From Bacteroidota bacterium (lineage in GTDB: Bacteria > Bacteroidota > Bacteroidia > Bacteroidales > UBA10428): a stretch of DNA of 64,000 bases. Where the stretch lies: positions 1,240,001 through 1,304,000 of the forward strand of contig CP065006.1 in assembly GCA_016699695.1 (NCBI GenBank). The letters run 5' to 3'. This document shows, piece after piece, positions 26,068 to 34,701 of this stretch; within the stretch, counting starts at the first letter, position 1; every line of letters starts with the position of its first letter. Made by a program: the position numbers and the translations under genes. The notes under the pieces were generated by a model that worked only from the letters and a program-made list of their open reading frames with translations, had not been told where the DNA came from and searched no databases.

Positions 26068-26682
26068 ATGAACGAGATTCTCATTGTAGAAGACCACCCA
26101 CTGGTGGCCGAAGGCCTTCAGAAATTACTTGCCGATAATGGCATATGTGTTTCATGTCCGGTGGCTTCAAGCGGTGCAGAATGCATTGAGATACTCAAAA
26201 ACTATATCCCTTCAGTCGTTTTTCTCGACATAAACCTGCCAGACATCAACGGAATTGATTTATGCAAGCAGATACTTAAAATGCATCCCGCAATAAAGGT
26301 TCTTGCATTAAGCTCGTTCGGTTCGCGCAGCTTTATTGAGAAAATAGTGGAAAACGGTGCCAGTGGATACCTGGTTAAGAATTCAGATTCGGAAGAAATA
26401 ATGGCAGCAATTGCCGCAGTAAAACAAGGAAATAAATACTTTTGCAAAACATCGCAACAAGTTTTATCGAGCAAAACCGATGGCGGATTGCCGGTGCTTA
26501 CCCGACGAGAAGTAGAAGTCATGCGATATATTTCGGATGGCCTCACCAACAACGAAATAGCAGAACAGATGTTTATCAGCCCGCTTACTGTCGACAGTCA
26601 CCGCAAAAATTTACTTACCAAGCTGGGAGCCAAAAACACGGCATCTCTTGTAAAAATAGCCATGTTGCACGATTTAATTTAG
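26068..26682 (+). CDS. NarL/FixJ-type response regulator
   Basis: A 204-aa regulator with a receiver domain (VEDHPLVAEG at the acidic pocket, phospho-acceptor Asp54 in VFLDINLPD, Lys in YLVKNSD) and a LuxR-type HTH at the C-terminus (LTRREVEVMRYISDGLTNNE, followed by SPLTVDSHRKNLLTKLG). It is surely phosphorylated by the TPR-kinase encoded just upstream. NarL-type regulators bind as dimers to inverted half-sites. The island element TCCACGAAAAAGGGGATA contains an imperfect inverted pair (TCCAC and GGGGA) six bases apart, so it is a candidate target. That link is inferred from proximity and symmetry only. Confidence 0.93.
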   Translation: MNEILIVEDHPLVAEGLQKLLADNGICVSCPVASSGAECIEILKNYIPSVVFLDINLPDINGIDLCKQILKMHPAIKVLALSSFGSRSFIEKIVENGASGYLVKNSDSEEIMAAIAAVKQGNKYFCKTSQQVLSSKTDGGLPVLTRREVEVMRYISDGLTNNEIAEQMFISPLTVDSHRKNLLTKLGAKNTASLVKIAMLHDLI

Positions 26683-26737
26683 GTGGGATTTATAGACTCT
26701 ATCTTTAACCATACCCTTGCCCATTAACAAAATAACT

Positions 26738-28111
26738 TTACTGGTAGCGCATCCACTTCAGAATCTCTTTAAGGTTCGGTTTCTTGCCATACATTAGAAT
26801 TCCAGTTCGATAAATTTTACCGGCAAGCCAGGTTAAAAGTATAAAGGTGGCTATCAGAATATGCATCGAGGCAACCACCTGCCAGGCTGGCACACCAAAG
26901 GGAATCCGGGCCATCATGATAATGGGCGAAGTAAAGGGTATCATCGAAAACCAGAATGCCACCGAACCCGAAGGGTCGGATATTGCATTGGCCATTACAA
27001 TAATGGAAATTATCAATGGTATGGTGACCGGAAACATAAACTGCTGGCTGTCGGTTTCGTTGTCTACTGCCGAACCAATGGCGGCAAACATGGCCGCATA
27101 CAATAAATAGCCCCCTAAAAAATAAAACAGAAACAAGCCGAAAATAAGTACAATGTCAATATCCTTCACCATCTCAATCATACCCGAGAAATCAAACTCC
27201 GGCTCTTCGATGGTAGCCACATCTGCGGCAGGAGTCGATTCGAACAATTCCGTGGGTTGGTTTTGCATTGCCTCCACATCGTTCATTTTTTCGCGCATCA
27301 AAAAGCTGGAAGCTCCCTGAAAAATAAGAATGGTAAGCAGGATCCAAGCTAAAAACTGTGTGAGGCCCACAAGACCGATACCCACAATTTTGCCAAGCAT
27401 CAGCTGAAAAGGTTTTACCGAGGTAATAATTACTTCGATAATACGATTTGTTTTCTCTTCGACCACCCCGCGCATCACCTGCGAGCCAAAATAAAAGATA
27501 AAGCCATAAATAAGCATGCTGCACACATACCCCACAATGCGCTTCAGGTTTACGTTGCCCTTGTCTTTAAATCCATCTTTATCGAGCAGTTTAGACGATA
27601 AACTGACATGGGTTTTGAGCGATTTTAATACTTCCGGTGGAACATTGTAGGTAAGCAGTTTTCTGCTTTGCAGGTAATTTTCGAGTGTAGAGGTAAGCTG
27701 CAATTCCAAACCCAAACTTGGGTGTTCTTTAGACAAAAACTCTACCGATACATCCTGCCCACTGAAAATTACGTTATGCCTGATTTTTAAAAACCCATAA
27801 TAATTCGACTCTTTTGCAAGCGATTCGACCATAGTCTCCGCAAGGCCACCATGGTATTCGAAGGTAAGCAAAGGTTTATTCTGAAAAACGCCTTTAAACA
27901 CCAATAGGCTATCGGGTACAGGTTCGCCAAATCGATCGTACTCCACCACTACAATAGTTTTAGCTTCGTTGTCTTCTAATTGAGTTAGCCAGATTGGAGC
28001 AATGAGCATGGCAGCAAAAAGCAACGGCCCCAGGATGGTCATTACAATAAACGATTTTTTACGCACCCGGGTAAGGTATTCGCGGGCTATAATGTGCTTG
28101 ACCTTGCTCAT
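26738..28111 (-). CDS. ABC-2 type exporter permease (NatB-like)
   Basis: A 457-aa membrane subunit of an ABC exporter. A first membrane helix (residues 20-42) is followed by a large periplasmic domain (about 43-200) and a C-terminal cluster of five to six helices from residue 205 onward, the ABC2_membrane_3 layout of NatB. The N-terminal cytoplasmic sequence KHIIAREYLTRVRKKSF and the VVEEKTNRIIEVIITS segment are typical of this family. It overlaps the ATPase gene by four bases (28108-28111), which indicates translational coupling. Substrate not evident; Na+ or peptide/drug export are family precedents. Confidence 0.9.
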   Translation of the reverse strand: MSKVKHIIAREYLTRVRKKSFIVMTILGPLLFAAMLIAPIWLTQLEDNEAKTIVVVEYDRFGEPVPDSLLVFKGVFQNKPLLTFEYHGGLAETMVESLAKESNYYGFLKIRHNVIFSGQDVSVEFLSKEHPSLGLELQLTSTLENYLQSRKLLTYNVPPEVLKSLKTHVSLSSKLLDKDGFKDKGNVNLKRIVGYVCSMLIYGFIFYFGSQVMRGVVEEKTNRIIEVIITSVKPFQLMLGKIVGIGLVGLTQFLAWILLTILIFQGASSFLMREKMNDVEAMQNQPTELFESTPAADVATIEEPEFDFSGMIEMVKDIDIVLIFGLFLFYFLGGYLLYAAMFAAIGSAVDNETDSQQFMFPVTIPLIISIIVMANAISDPSGSVAFWFSMIPFTSPIIMMARIPFGVPAWQVVASMHILIATFILLTWLAGKIYRTGILMYGKKPNLKEILKWMRYQ

Positions 28112-29040
28112 ATCGAATAGGGTTGAGGTTGTTTAACGGCTTGTATAAAAACTTCGTTCATCGAGGGCAATACCTCTCTGAATACGTGAATTGGCACCAG
28201 CTCAAGCGCATAACGTAAAATATCATTGCCCTGGTGACCACTTGGCAATTGCAGGAGCAGGTAGGCATTGCCATCTTCCCGAATTCCGCTGGCTTCTATC
28301 CGACAATGTCCCCGGAGCTGCCTTGAAAGCTCATCGGAATTTCCGGAAAATACCAATTCGAAGCGGTTTTTCTTAAACTGCTGGCGAATATTGGAGACTT
28401 TGCCCTGTAGTATAGTTTCGGCTTTATTGATAAGGCTTATGTTGTCGCAAAGTTCTTCGACCGAACTCATGTCGTGGGTAGAAAGGATAATTGTTTTTCC
28501 CTCTTTCTTCAGTGCAAGTACTTCTTTCTTCAGCATGCTGGCATTTACAGGATCAAAACCACTAAAAGGTTCGTCGAGTATGATTAGTTCTGGGTCGTGT
28601 AAAATAGTAGTAATAAATTGTACTTTCTGAGCCATCCCTTTCGAGAGCTCCTCAATCTTCTTGTCCCACCAGTTAACCATTTCAAACTTATCGAACCAAT
28701 ACTTTAGTTTGTGTATGGCATCGTGCCGCGATAGGCCCTTCAAACGCGCCAGGTACAAAGCCTGCTCGCCCACTTTCATTTTTTTGTACAATCCCCGTTC
28801 TTCGGGCAAATAACCCAATGAGGCCATATCGCTGGCTGCAAAGGGATGATGACGAAAAAAGATCTCTCCACTATCCGGAGCGGTAATTCGGTTAATAATG
28901 CGGATTAAAGTGGTCTTGCCTGCTCCATTGGGGCCTAACAGTCCATAAACAGAGGCTTGGGGAACATCGATGGAGACATTGTGAAGGGCAAGTTGGTTGC
29001 TGTACTGCTTGTAAATCTGGCGGGCTTCGAAATAGGGCAT
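28108..29040 (-). CDS. ABC exporter ATP-binding subunit (NatA-like)
   Basis: A 310-aa ATPase that pairs with the permease downstream. Walker A is GPNGAGKTT, the signature region is ELSKGMAQKVQF (LSGGQ variant), Walker B is LIILDEPFSGFDP and the H-loop is STHDMSS. The C-terminal 90 residues form a regulatory extension typical of the NatA/DrrA group. It overlaps the permease gene by four bases. A TTTG-N18-TATTTTTG promoter lies just upstream (29055-29084). Confidence 0.93.
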   Translation of the reverse strand: MPYFEARQIYKQYSNQLALHNVSIDVPQASVYGLLGPNGAGKTTLIRIINRITAPDSGEIFFRHHPFAASDMASLGYLPEERGLYKKMKVGEQALYLARLKGLSRHDAIHKLKYWFDKFEMVNWWDKKIEELSKGMAQKVQFITTILHDPELIILDEPFSGFDPVNASMLKKEVLALKKEGKTIILSTHDMSSVEELCDNISLINKAETILQGKVSNIRQQFKKNRFELVFSGNSDELSRQLRGHCRIEASGIREDGNAYLLLQLPSGHQGNDILRYALELVPIHVFREVLPSMNEVFIQAVKQPQPYSI

Positions 29041-29054
29041 AGATTTTTTTTAAC

Positions 29055-29084
29055 CAAAAATATGATTTTAATGGTATCGTCAAA
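29055..29084 (-). promoter_or_regulatory. Promoter of the ABC exporter operon
   Basis: On the minus strand TTTG (29084-29081) is followed after 18 bases by TATTTTTG (29062-29055), which fits the Bacteroidetes consensus. Transcription would begin only about 8 bases before the start codon, so the message may be almost leaderless or the true start may lie further inside. Confidence 0.5.
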
Positions 29085-29114
29085 GTATCCCGGTGGTTAA
29101 ATTTGGTTAAATCC

Positions 29115-30263
29115 TTAGTCGAACATGTTTTTCATGCGGTCGAAAAAGCCGGTATCTCCGGCAGCGGCGTCAGGAATAAAATTCTCTGAAACAGCCATCT
29201 TCTCGATGGTTTTTTTCTCTTCCTTGCTCAAGTGTGTGGGTATCCACACATTGATGTTGACAAGCAAATCTCCCCGGCCATAACCATTTACTTCTGGCAG
29301 ACCTTTGCCCCTTAATCGCAGAATCTTTCCGGGTTGGGTGCCCGGTTCAATCTTTATTTTAACTTTTCCATCAACGGTAGGTATTTCAACATTGTCGCCC
29401 ATGGCTGCCTGTGGAAAGCTCAGATAAAGCAAATACATAAGGTCGTTGCCATCGCGTATCAAATGGGGATGCTTTTTTTCTTCGATTACCACCAATAAAT
29501 CGCCATTCACACCACCACGGCGCGCTGCATTTCCCTTTCCAGCCACATTCAACTGCATACCTTCTCCTACGCCGGCAGGAATGTTCAGGCTTATTACTTC
29601 TTCGCCTTTTACAATGCCCTCGCCAGCACAGCTGTTGCATTTATCTTTAATCATAGTGCCATCGCCATTGCAGCTTGGGCAAACCGAAGTGGTCTGCATG
29701 CGTCCGAGCATGGTATTGGCTATACGGGTTACCTGGCCGGCACCATTACAGGTACTGCAGGTCACAAAACCATCACTTCCCTTAGCTCCTTTGCCATGGC
29801 ATGCCTCACAGGCTACATACTTCGTAACTTTTATCTTCTTTTCTACCCCTTTGGCTACCTCAAATAAATCGAGGGTAACTTTTACACGCAGGTTGGTGCC
29901 TTTGTTCACACGCTGGCCACGGTGTCTGCTGCCGCTGAACCCACCAAAGCCTCCAAAACCAAAATCGCTGAAAATATCCCCAAAATGACTAAAGATATCC
30001 TCCATGTTGGTAAAATGACCTCCACCACCGGCAGCACCGCCCAAGCCGGCATGGCCATACTGGTCGTATCGCTGGTGCTTTTGTGGGTCGCTCAGTACTT
30101 CGTAGGCTTCTGCAGCTTCTTTGAACTTATCCTCTGCCTCTTTATCGCCCGGGTTTCGGTCGGGGTGAAATTTGAGCGCCTGCTTGCGGTAAGCTTTTTT
30201 TATTTCATCAGCCGAAGCTGACTTGGGAACATCGAGTATCTCGTAATAATCTCTTTTTGCCAT
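29115..30263 (-). CDS. dnaJ: Molecular chaperone DnaJ
   Basis: A full-length (382 aa) type I Hsp40, co-chaperone of DnaK. The J domain (residues 1-70) has the HPD motif in KFHPDRNPGD. A Gly/Phe-rich region follows (about 75-125). The zinc domain has four CxxCxGxG units (CEACHGKG, CSTCNGAG, CPSCNGDG, CNSCAGEG). Two C-terminal substrate-binding domains and a dimerisation end complete it. grpE lies 17 bases upstream on the same strand, so both are co-transcribed. dnaK is not in the window. Confidence 0.97.
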   Translation of the reverse strand: MAKRDYYEILDVPKSASADEIKKAYRKQALKFHPDRNPGDKEAEDKFKEAAEAYEVLSDPQKHQRYDQYGHAGLGGAAGGGGHFTNMEDIFSHFGDIFSDFGFGGFGGFSGSRHRGQRVNKGTNLRVKVTLDLFEVAKGVEKKIKVTKYVACEACHGKGAKGSDGFVTCSTCNGAGQVTRIANTMLGRMQTTSVCPSCNGDGTMIKDKCNSCAGEGIVKGEEVISLNIPAGVGEGMQLNVAGKGNAARRGGVNGDLLVVIEEKKHPHLIRDGNDLMYLLYLSFPQAAMGDNVEIPTVDGKVKIKIEPGTQPGKILRLRGKGLPEVNGYGRGDLLVNINVWIPTHLSKEEKKTIEKMAVSENFIPDAAAGDTGFFDRMKNMFD

Positions 30264-30280
30264 ATCTGTGCTTTTACGCT

Positions 30281-30931
30281 TTATTCGCCTACCACTACTT
30301 TGGCATACCTGATAACACGATCGTTAAGCAGATAGCCCTTTTCAATCACATCTATCACCTTCCCTTTTTCTTCTTCGGTAGGTGCAGGTATTTTGGTGAG
30401 TGCTTCGTGAAAATCGAGGTCAAAAACCTGGTTGCGAGCATCGATTTCGCTTATACCGTTTTGTCTCAGAAACTCGACAAATTTATTGTAAATTAAATCG
30501 ATACCAAGTCGAAACGAATCCAGGTCGACAGCTTGAGAAAGGGTATTCCGACCACGCTCAAAATCGTCAACTACCGGAAGAATATCTTTTAGCAGATCGG
30601 CATTAGCCAATTTTGTGATCTCCGCCTTCTCCTTTAGCGTGCGTTTGCGGTAATTGTCAAACTCTGCACTCAACCTCATGTATTTATCCTGCCATTCCTT
30701 GGCTTCTGCTAGAATGTCTTCCAGCCTGCGTTCCAACTCCTCTATTATTTCCGATTGCCCGTTCAGCTCCGATGCTGACACATTATCGCCTTTCTCTGAC
30801 TGAATGTCGGTTTCTGATATGGATGTTGCCTCATCGACAGCTCCTGATTCTTTTTTATTTTTGTTGTCTGCGTGATCGTGTGCTTGGTACTTCTCACTAC
30901 CTGTGGTTTTCTTTACTGACTTCCTGGTCAT
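30281..30931 (-). CDS. grpE: Nucleotide exchange factor GrpE
   Basis: The DnaK nucleotide exchange factor, 216 aa. The N-terminal 60 residues are acidic and unstructured, followed by a long helix (about 65-120) with the characteristic YMRLSAEFDNYRKRT segment and the four-helix/beta C-terminal domain containing LLKDILPVVDDFERG and the GYLLNDRVIRYAKVVV end. It precedes dnaJ by 17 bases, forming a grpE-dnaJ operon. No HrcA gene or CIRCE element was found here, so heat-shock regulation probably works through another route. Confidence 0.96.
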   Translation of the reverse strand: MTRKSVKKTTGSEKYQAHDHADNKNKKESGAVDEATSISETDIQSEKGDNVSASELNGQSEIIEELERRLEDILAEAKEWQDKYMRLSAEFDNYRKRTLKEKAEITKLANADLLKDILPVVDDFERGRNTLSQAVDLDSFRLGIDLIYNKFVEFLRQNGISEIDARNQVFDLDFHEALTKIPAPTEEEKGKVIDVIEKGYLLNDRVIRYAKVVVGE

Positions 30932-31070
30932 AGGTTTTGAACTGTTTTAAAATTTCTCCTGCGCGGGTCAAAATACTTGCCAATCGCATTGCTTGGGACA
31001 AATTGACAGTTAGATGCCTATCTGACTTTGCCATTTACGATTAGGGAGAAATTGTTTTTAAATGCCATAA

Positions 31071-31103
31071 AAAAACCTTTGCCCGTTAACAGCAAAGGTT
31101 TTT
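31071..31103 (-). terminator. Intrinsic terminator of the PagL-like gene
   Basis: A 12-bp stem (AAAAACCTTTGC with GCAAAGGTTTTT) and a 9-base loop lie 22 bases beyond the stop of the gene at 31126, with a T-run on the minus strand. The A/T flanks make it potentially bidirectional, which would also protect the convergent side. Confidence 0.85.
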
Positions 31104-31125
31104 AATACAATATGTAAAAGTGCTA

Positions 31126-32277
31126 TTAATACGAGTTTTTATCGTTATGGAAAGTATAACCCACTGTCCATTCAAAGATATCGGCTACCCCTTTGTGTGC
31201 TTTTATGGTTACACCGGCGTGGTAATGGTCGGCAAACCTGTAGCGTATTCCTGCTCTTTCGTAATAAGGGGTTTCTTCGTTGTTCATCTCATTACGGTGC
31301 AGATAAATACCTATACCCAAAGGAATATAAAGGTTTTTGGTGAGTGCCCATTCCCAGGATCCAACCACAGCATAAGAAAATGAATTGGAGAAATTCGCTT
31401 CGCCCGATTCGCTTCTTAATTCGCTGTGTGCAGCATAATACATATCCATTCCCACACCTAAACGGTAACGGTAGTTTATTTGTTTAAGAAGGTTCACACT
31501 CAAAGCTGCCTTTAAATAATTTGGTTCTCCATGTTCGTAGTTCTTACTACCGGCAATAAAGGACACATTGGTAAGGTAATGCTTTGTGTAATCAGGAATA
31601 GTGGTTTTATAATGATAAATAGGGTCTTTACTTAATTTGTAACTCAGACCCAGGGTAAACGGAACAAGGTTGATTCCGTAATTGGGCTGCTTGAAAGAGC
31701 CATTGGAAAAATGCTTGAACCCGATGGTGGCATTCATTGCCAACTTGTCGTTGAACTTGTAATTGGCCAGAAACCCAAGGTGTACGTAGCAGTTGCGGTA
31801 CGACCCGATGAAAACATTGGTGGGGTTTTCGATGGTATCGTATGGATTGAATTTATAAGAAAGGCCAAAAGCACCTGTGTAAGAAAATGTAAGTTTATTG
31901 GTAGCTTCGAAAGCAAAGGGAATGGTAAGAAAAAAGTACAAAGCATGCGGTTTTCCCACATCGCTGTTATGAAAAGTAGAAGCATACCAGCCCACACCCA
32001 GGTAGGGTCTGCGGTATACATTGCTGTATATATCGTAAGGATCTGATTTGCGAAATGCGAGGCGCACATCAATTCCATTGTAATACGAACTGTTTACTAC
32101 CTGGTCGCCTAAATCGGTATCGTTGCTAAGCATGGCTCCGTTCTCGAATCGTAAATCAAGGTATTTTACATATTTCTTTTGAGGAACCGGAATCGGTTGT
32201 TCAGTGTTTTGAGAAAATACTGCCAGGGTTGAAATGCATATACCTGTAATAAGTCCAATGATTCTTTGATACTTCAT
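31126..32277 (-). CDS. PagL-like acyloxyacyl hydrolase (lipid A 3-O-deacylase)
   Basis: A 383-aa outer-membrane beta-barrel protein with a signal peptide (LITGICISTLAVFSQ). Many alternating aromatic strands cover residues 95-380. The sequence GFKHFSNGSFKQPNYGINL (about 187-205) matches the active-site segment of PagL-type deacylases: the His-x-Ser pair would be His189 and Ser191, followed by the NxGIN turn. Family enzymes remove an acyl chain from lipid A. At 383 aa it is about twice the size of Salmonella PagL; the C-terminal half is extra. It is monocistronic and has a strong terminator. Confidence 0.82.
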   Translation of the reverse strand: MKYQRIIGLITGICISTLAVFSQNTEQPIPVPQKKYVKYLDLRFENGAMLSNDTDLGDQVVNSSYYNGIDVRLAFRKSDPYDIYSNVYRRPYLGVGWYASTFHNSDVGKPHALYFFLTIPFAFEATNKLTFSYTGAFGLSYKFNPYDTIENPTNVFIGSYRNCYVHLGFLANYKFNDKLAMNATIGFKHFSNGSFKQPNYGINLVPFTLGLSYKLSKDPIYHYKTTIPDYTKHYLTNVSFIAGSKNYEHGEPNYLKAALSVNLLKQINYRYRLGVGMDMYYAAHSELRSESGEANFSNSFSYAVVGSWEWALTKNLYIPLGIGIYLHRNEMNNEETPYYERAGIRYRFADHYHAGVTIKAHKGVADIFEWTVGYTFHNDKNSY

Positions 32278-32512
32278 AGTAAATTCTATATTAATTTCTT
32301 ACTTTTCTATTCAAAGGGTTTTGCAGTGCACTTTCACTCACTATCTTTTTGTCGGTTATTCGTTTTAGATAGGAATACTACCCTCAAGGAAGTATTAATT
32401 TAAATACTATAAAACTACCGTACATATTTTTAGACAAATGCCGTTTAGGCAAATTAAGCACATTAAAACAAGCATACAACTGCCGGTTTTATCATTCTAA
32501 TACTAAAGTAAA

Positions 32513-33130
32513 TTATTTCGTTATCACTTCTACCCCTACAGGCAGCTTCTTGTAGCGAAGCTGATATACCGATTTATACTTTGTGGGGTTCTTCAGATAT
32601 TCTTTCAACTCATGCACTGTTTCCTGATCGGCAAAAGGCATAAGAGGCTGTTCGACACAGAACACTTTGGACAGGGATTTTTTGATGGTCACATCCCACT
32701 CTTTATATAGTCTGTCGAAGTCAGGAGCTTTTAGCACACCTCTGCAATGGCTGCTTCCGCAGAAGCAATACATTTCGCTCTCCAGATTAAAAATGCCATA
32801 CTCGTCTGTGATTTCTTCGCCCGGAAAAATATCACGCACTGCAATCTCGAAGCCATAGCCTGTGCTGATGGTGTTAAAATTGCAATTGTGGTTTACAAAC
32901 TTTCCGATATCCCAGCTAAGAATACGGTCGCCATGCTCATCGATGTAGGAATACTTTTCGATGATTGATTGCATCTCCGGAATGTGCAAAGCATATTCCG
33001 ATTGACTGACTGCTATCTCAAGACAGTCTCTTACATAAACCAAGGTACCTTCAGGAATTAATTTTGTGGCAAAGACACCATAACCAATGGTATCGCTAAT
33101 GTGCCTCAACTCTGTAGATGGGTGAATCAT
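32513..33130 (-). CDS. SET domain-containing protein
   Basis: A 205-aa protein with a SET methyltransferase core. The N-terminal part has GYGVFATKLIPEGTLVYV, the central pseudo-knot motif reads FVNHNCNFNT, the next conserved element is EEITDEYGIF, and a post-SET Cys cluster (CFCGSSHCRG) follows. SET enzymes normally transfer methyl groups to lysine in proteins; bacterial members are less studied. It has no signal peptide and is probably cytoplasmic. The catalytic Tyr of the DEYGIF motif is present. It appears monocistronic, with long flanking gaps (about 235 and 250 bases) in which I saw nothing else. The substrate is unknown. Confidence 0.85.
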   Translation of the reverse strand: MIHPSTELRHISDTIGYGVFATKLIPEGTLVYVRDCLEIAVSQSEYALHIPEMQSIIEKYSYIDEHGDRILSWDIGKFVNHNCNFNTISTGYGFEIAVRDIFPGEEITDEYGIFNLESEMYCFCGSSHCRGVLKAPDFDRLYKEWDVTIKKSLSKVFCVEQPLMPFADQETVHELKEYLKNPTKYKSVYQLRYKKLPVGVEVITK

Positions 33131-33378
33131 TTTTTACCTAGCTGTATAGTTTAATGATTAAAGATGGGGACTAATAAAGCATCGTATTTGTGTGGACTAA
33201 TCAAATAATATTCAATGTTTGGGACCAAAAAAAAGGCTCTAAATATGTCCGATGTCAATGACTTAGTCGTTACAATTTTTGTATGAATTAATCTGTGCAA
33301 ATAAAAGCATAATATCGATTCATTAAGTAATCTTAAACCAACTATTAATTAAAAATTAAGCTGAATTTATTAACCATG

Positions 33379-34683
33379 CTACAACCGGCTGATTCTGGCA
33401 CCTAGAGCATTTAACCTGGTGTCGATTTGTTGATAACCCCGGTCAATCTGGTCTATGTTATGGATGGTGGAGGTTCCTTCGGCCGAAAGGGCAGCAATGA
33501 GTAATGCTACACCAGCGCGAATATCGGGCGAGGTCATGGTAGTTGCCCGTAATTTTATCTTGTGCTCAAGCCCAATAACTGTGGCCCGGTGCGGGTCGCA
33601 AAGTATTATCTGTGCACCCATATCGATGAGCTTGTCGACAAAAAATAGGCGGCTTTCGAACATTTTTTGATGAATCAGCACACTGCCCCTGGCTTGAGTA
33701 GCCACCACCAATATGACACTGAGCAGGTCCGGCGTTAGTCCGGGCCAGGGAGCATCGTCGATGGTAAGAATGGAGCCGTCGATAAAATTTTCAATGGTGT
33801 AAATATCCTGACCGGGCAAGTAAATGTCGTCATTTCGAAATTCGAATTGAATTCCCAATCGCTGAAATGCCCGGGGAATGATCCCCAGGTTTTCCACCGA
33901 CACATTCTTGATGGTGATTTCAGAACCTGTCATGGCAGCCAGTCCAATAAAACTACCTACCTCAATCATGTCGGGCAATAGCCTGTGCCTGCAGCCACCC
34001 AGTGAGTCAACCCCTTCGATGGTAATCAGGTTGGAGCCTATTCCATAAATTTTGGCACCCATGCTTACCAACATGCGGCATAATTGCTGCACATAGGGCT
34101 CGCAAGCCGCATGGTAAATGGTTGTTTTTCCTTTTGCAAGCACAGCTGCCATTACCAGGTTGGCAGTTCCGGTAACCGAAGCTTCTTCAAGTAAAATGTA
34201 TTTGCCTTTCAGGTTGCTGGCTTCAACACGGTAAAAGCTTTCAGAAGGATTGTAGCTAAATTCAGCTCCCAGTTCGATAAAACCGTTAAAATGGGTGTCG
34301 AGCCTGCGGCGACCGATTTTATCGCCTCCTGGTTTAGGGATGTATCCTTTGCCGAATCTTGCCAACAAGGGGCCAACAATCATCACGCTTCCTCTAAGGC
34401 TTGCACTCTTTTTCCGGTACTCGTCGGTGAGCAGGTATTCGATGTTTACCTGGGCAGCCTTAAAGGAATAAGCTCCCTCGTCCGTTTTTTTTACTTCCAC
34501 TCCTAATGCAACAAGCAAATCAATCAGATGGTTGACATCGACAATATCGGGTATGTTTTCGATTATAACTTCTTCGGAAGTGAGCAAACAGGCGCACAAT
34601 ACCTGCAAGGCTTCGTTTTTGGCACCCTGGGGAATAATTTCGCCTTTTAACCGGTGCCCGCCCTCAATTTTGAAAGACCCCAT
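33379..34683 (-). CDS. murA: UDP-GlcNAc 1-carboxyvinyltransferase MurA, Asp-type active site
   Basis: Catalyses the first committed step of peptidoglycan synthesis (PEP transfer to UDP-GlcNAc). It is full length (434 aa) with the conserved GAKNEAL segment (catalytic Lys22) and repeated inside-out alpha/beta folds. The loop that usually reads PGGCxIGxRPxDLH here reads PGGDKIGRRRLDTH, so Asp121 replaces the catalytic-site Cys (Cys115 in E. coli). Enzymes with this Asp (Mycobacterium, Chlamydia) are intrinsically fosfomycin-resistant; resistance here is predicted, not shown. It is followed by the DUF4290 gene upstream at 34702 on the same strand (18-base gap). Confidence 0.95.
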   Translation of the reverse strand: MGSFKIEGGHRLKGEIIPQGAKNEALQVLCACLLTSEEVIIENIPDIVDVNHLIDLLVALGVEVKKTDEGAYSFKAAQVNIEYLLTDEYRKKSASLRGSVMIVGPLLARFGKGYIPKPGGDKIGRRRLDTHFNGFIELGAEFSYNPSESFYRVEASNLKGKYILLEEASVTGTANLVMAAVLAKGKTTIYHAACEPYVQQLCRMLVSMGAKIYGIGSNLITIEGVDSLGGCRHRLLPDMIEVGSFIGLAAMTGSEITIKNVSVENLGIIPRAFQRLGIQFEFRNDDIYLPGQDIYTIENFIDGSILTIDDAPWPGLTPDLLSVILVVATQARGSVLIHQKMFESRLFFVDKLIDMGAQIILCDPHRATVIGLEHKIKLRATTMTSPDIRAGVALLIAALSAEGTSTIHNIDQIDRGYQQIDTRLNALGARISRL

Positions 34684-34701
34684 GATTATTCGGGTTTGTG
34701 G

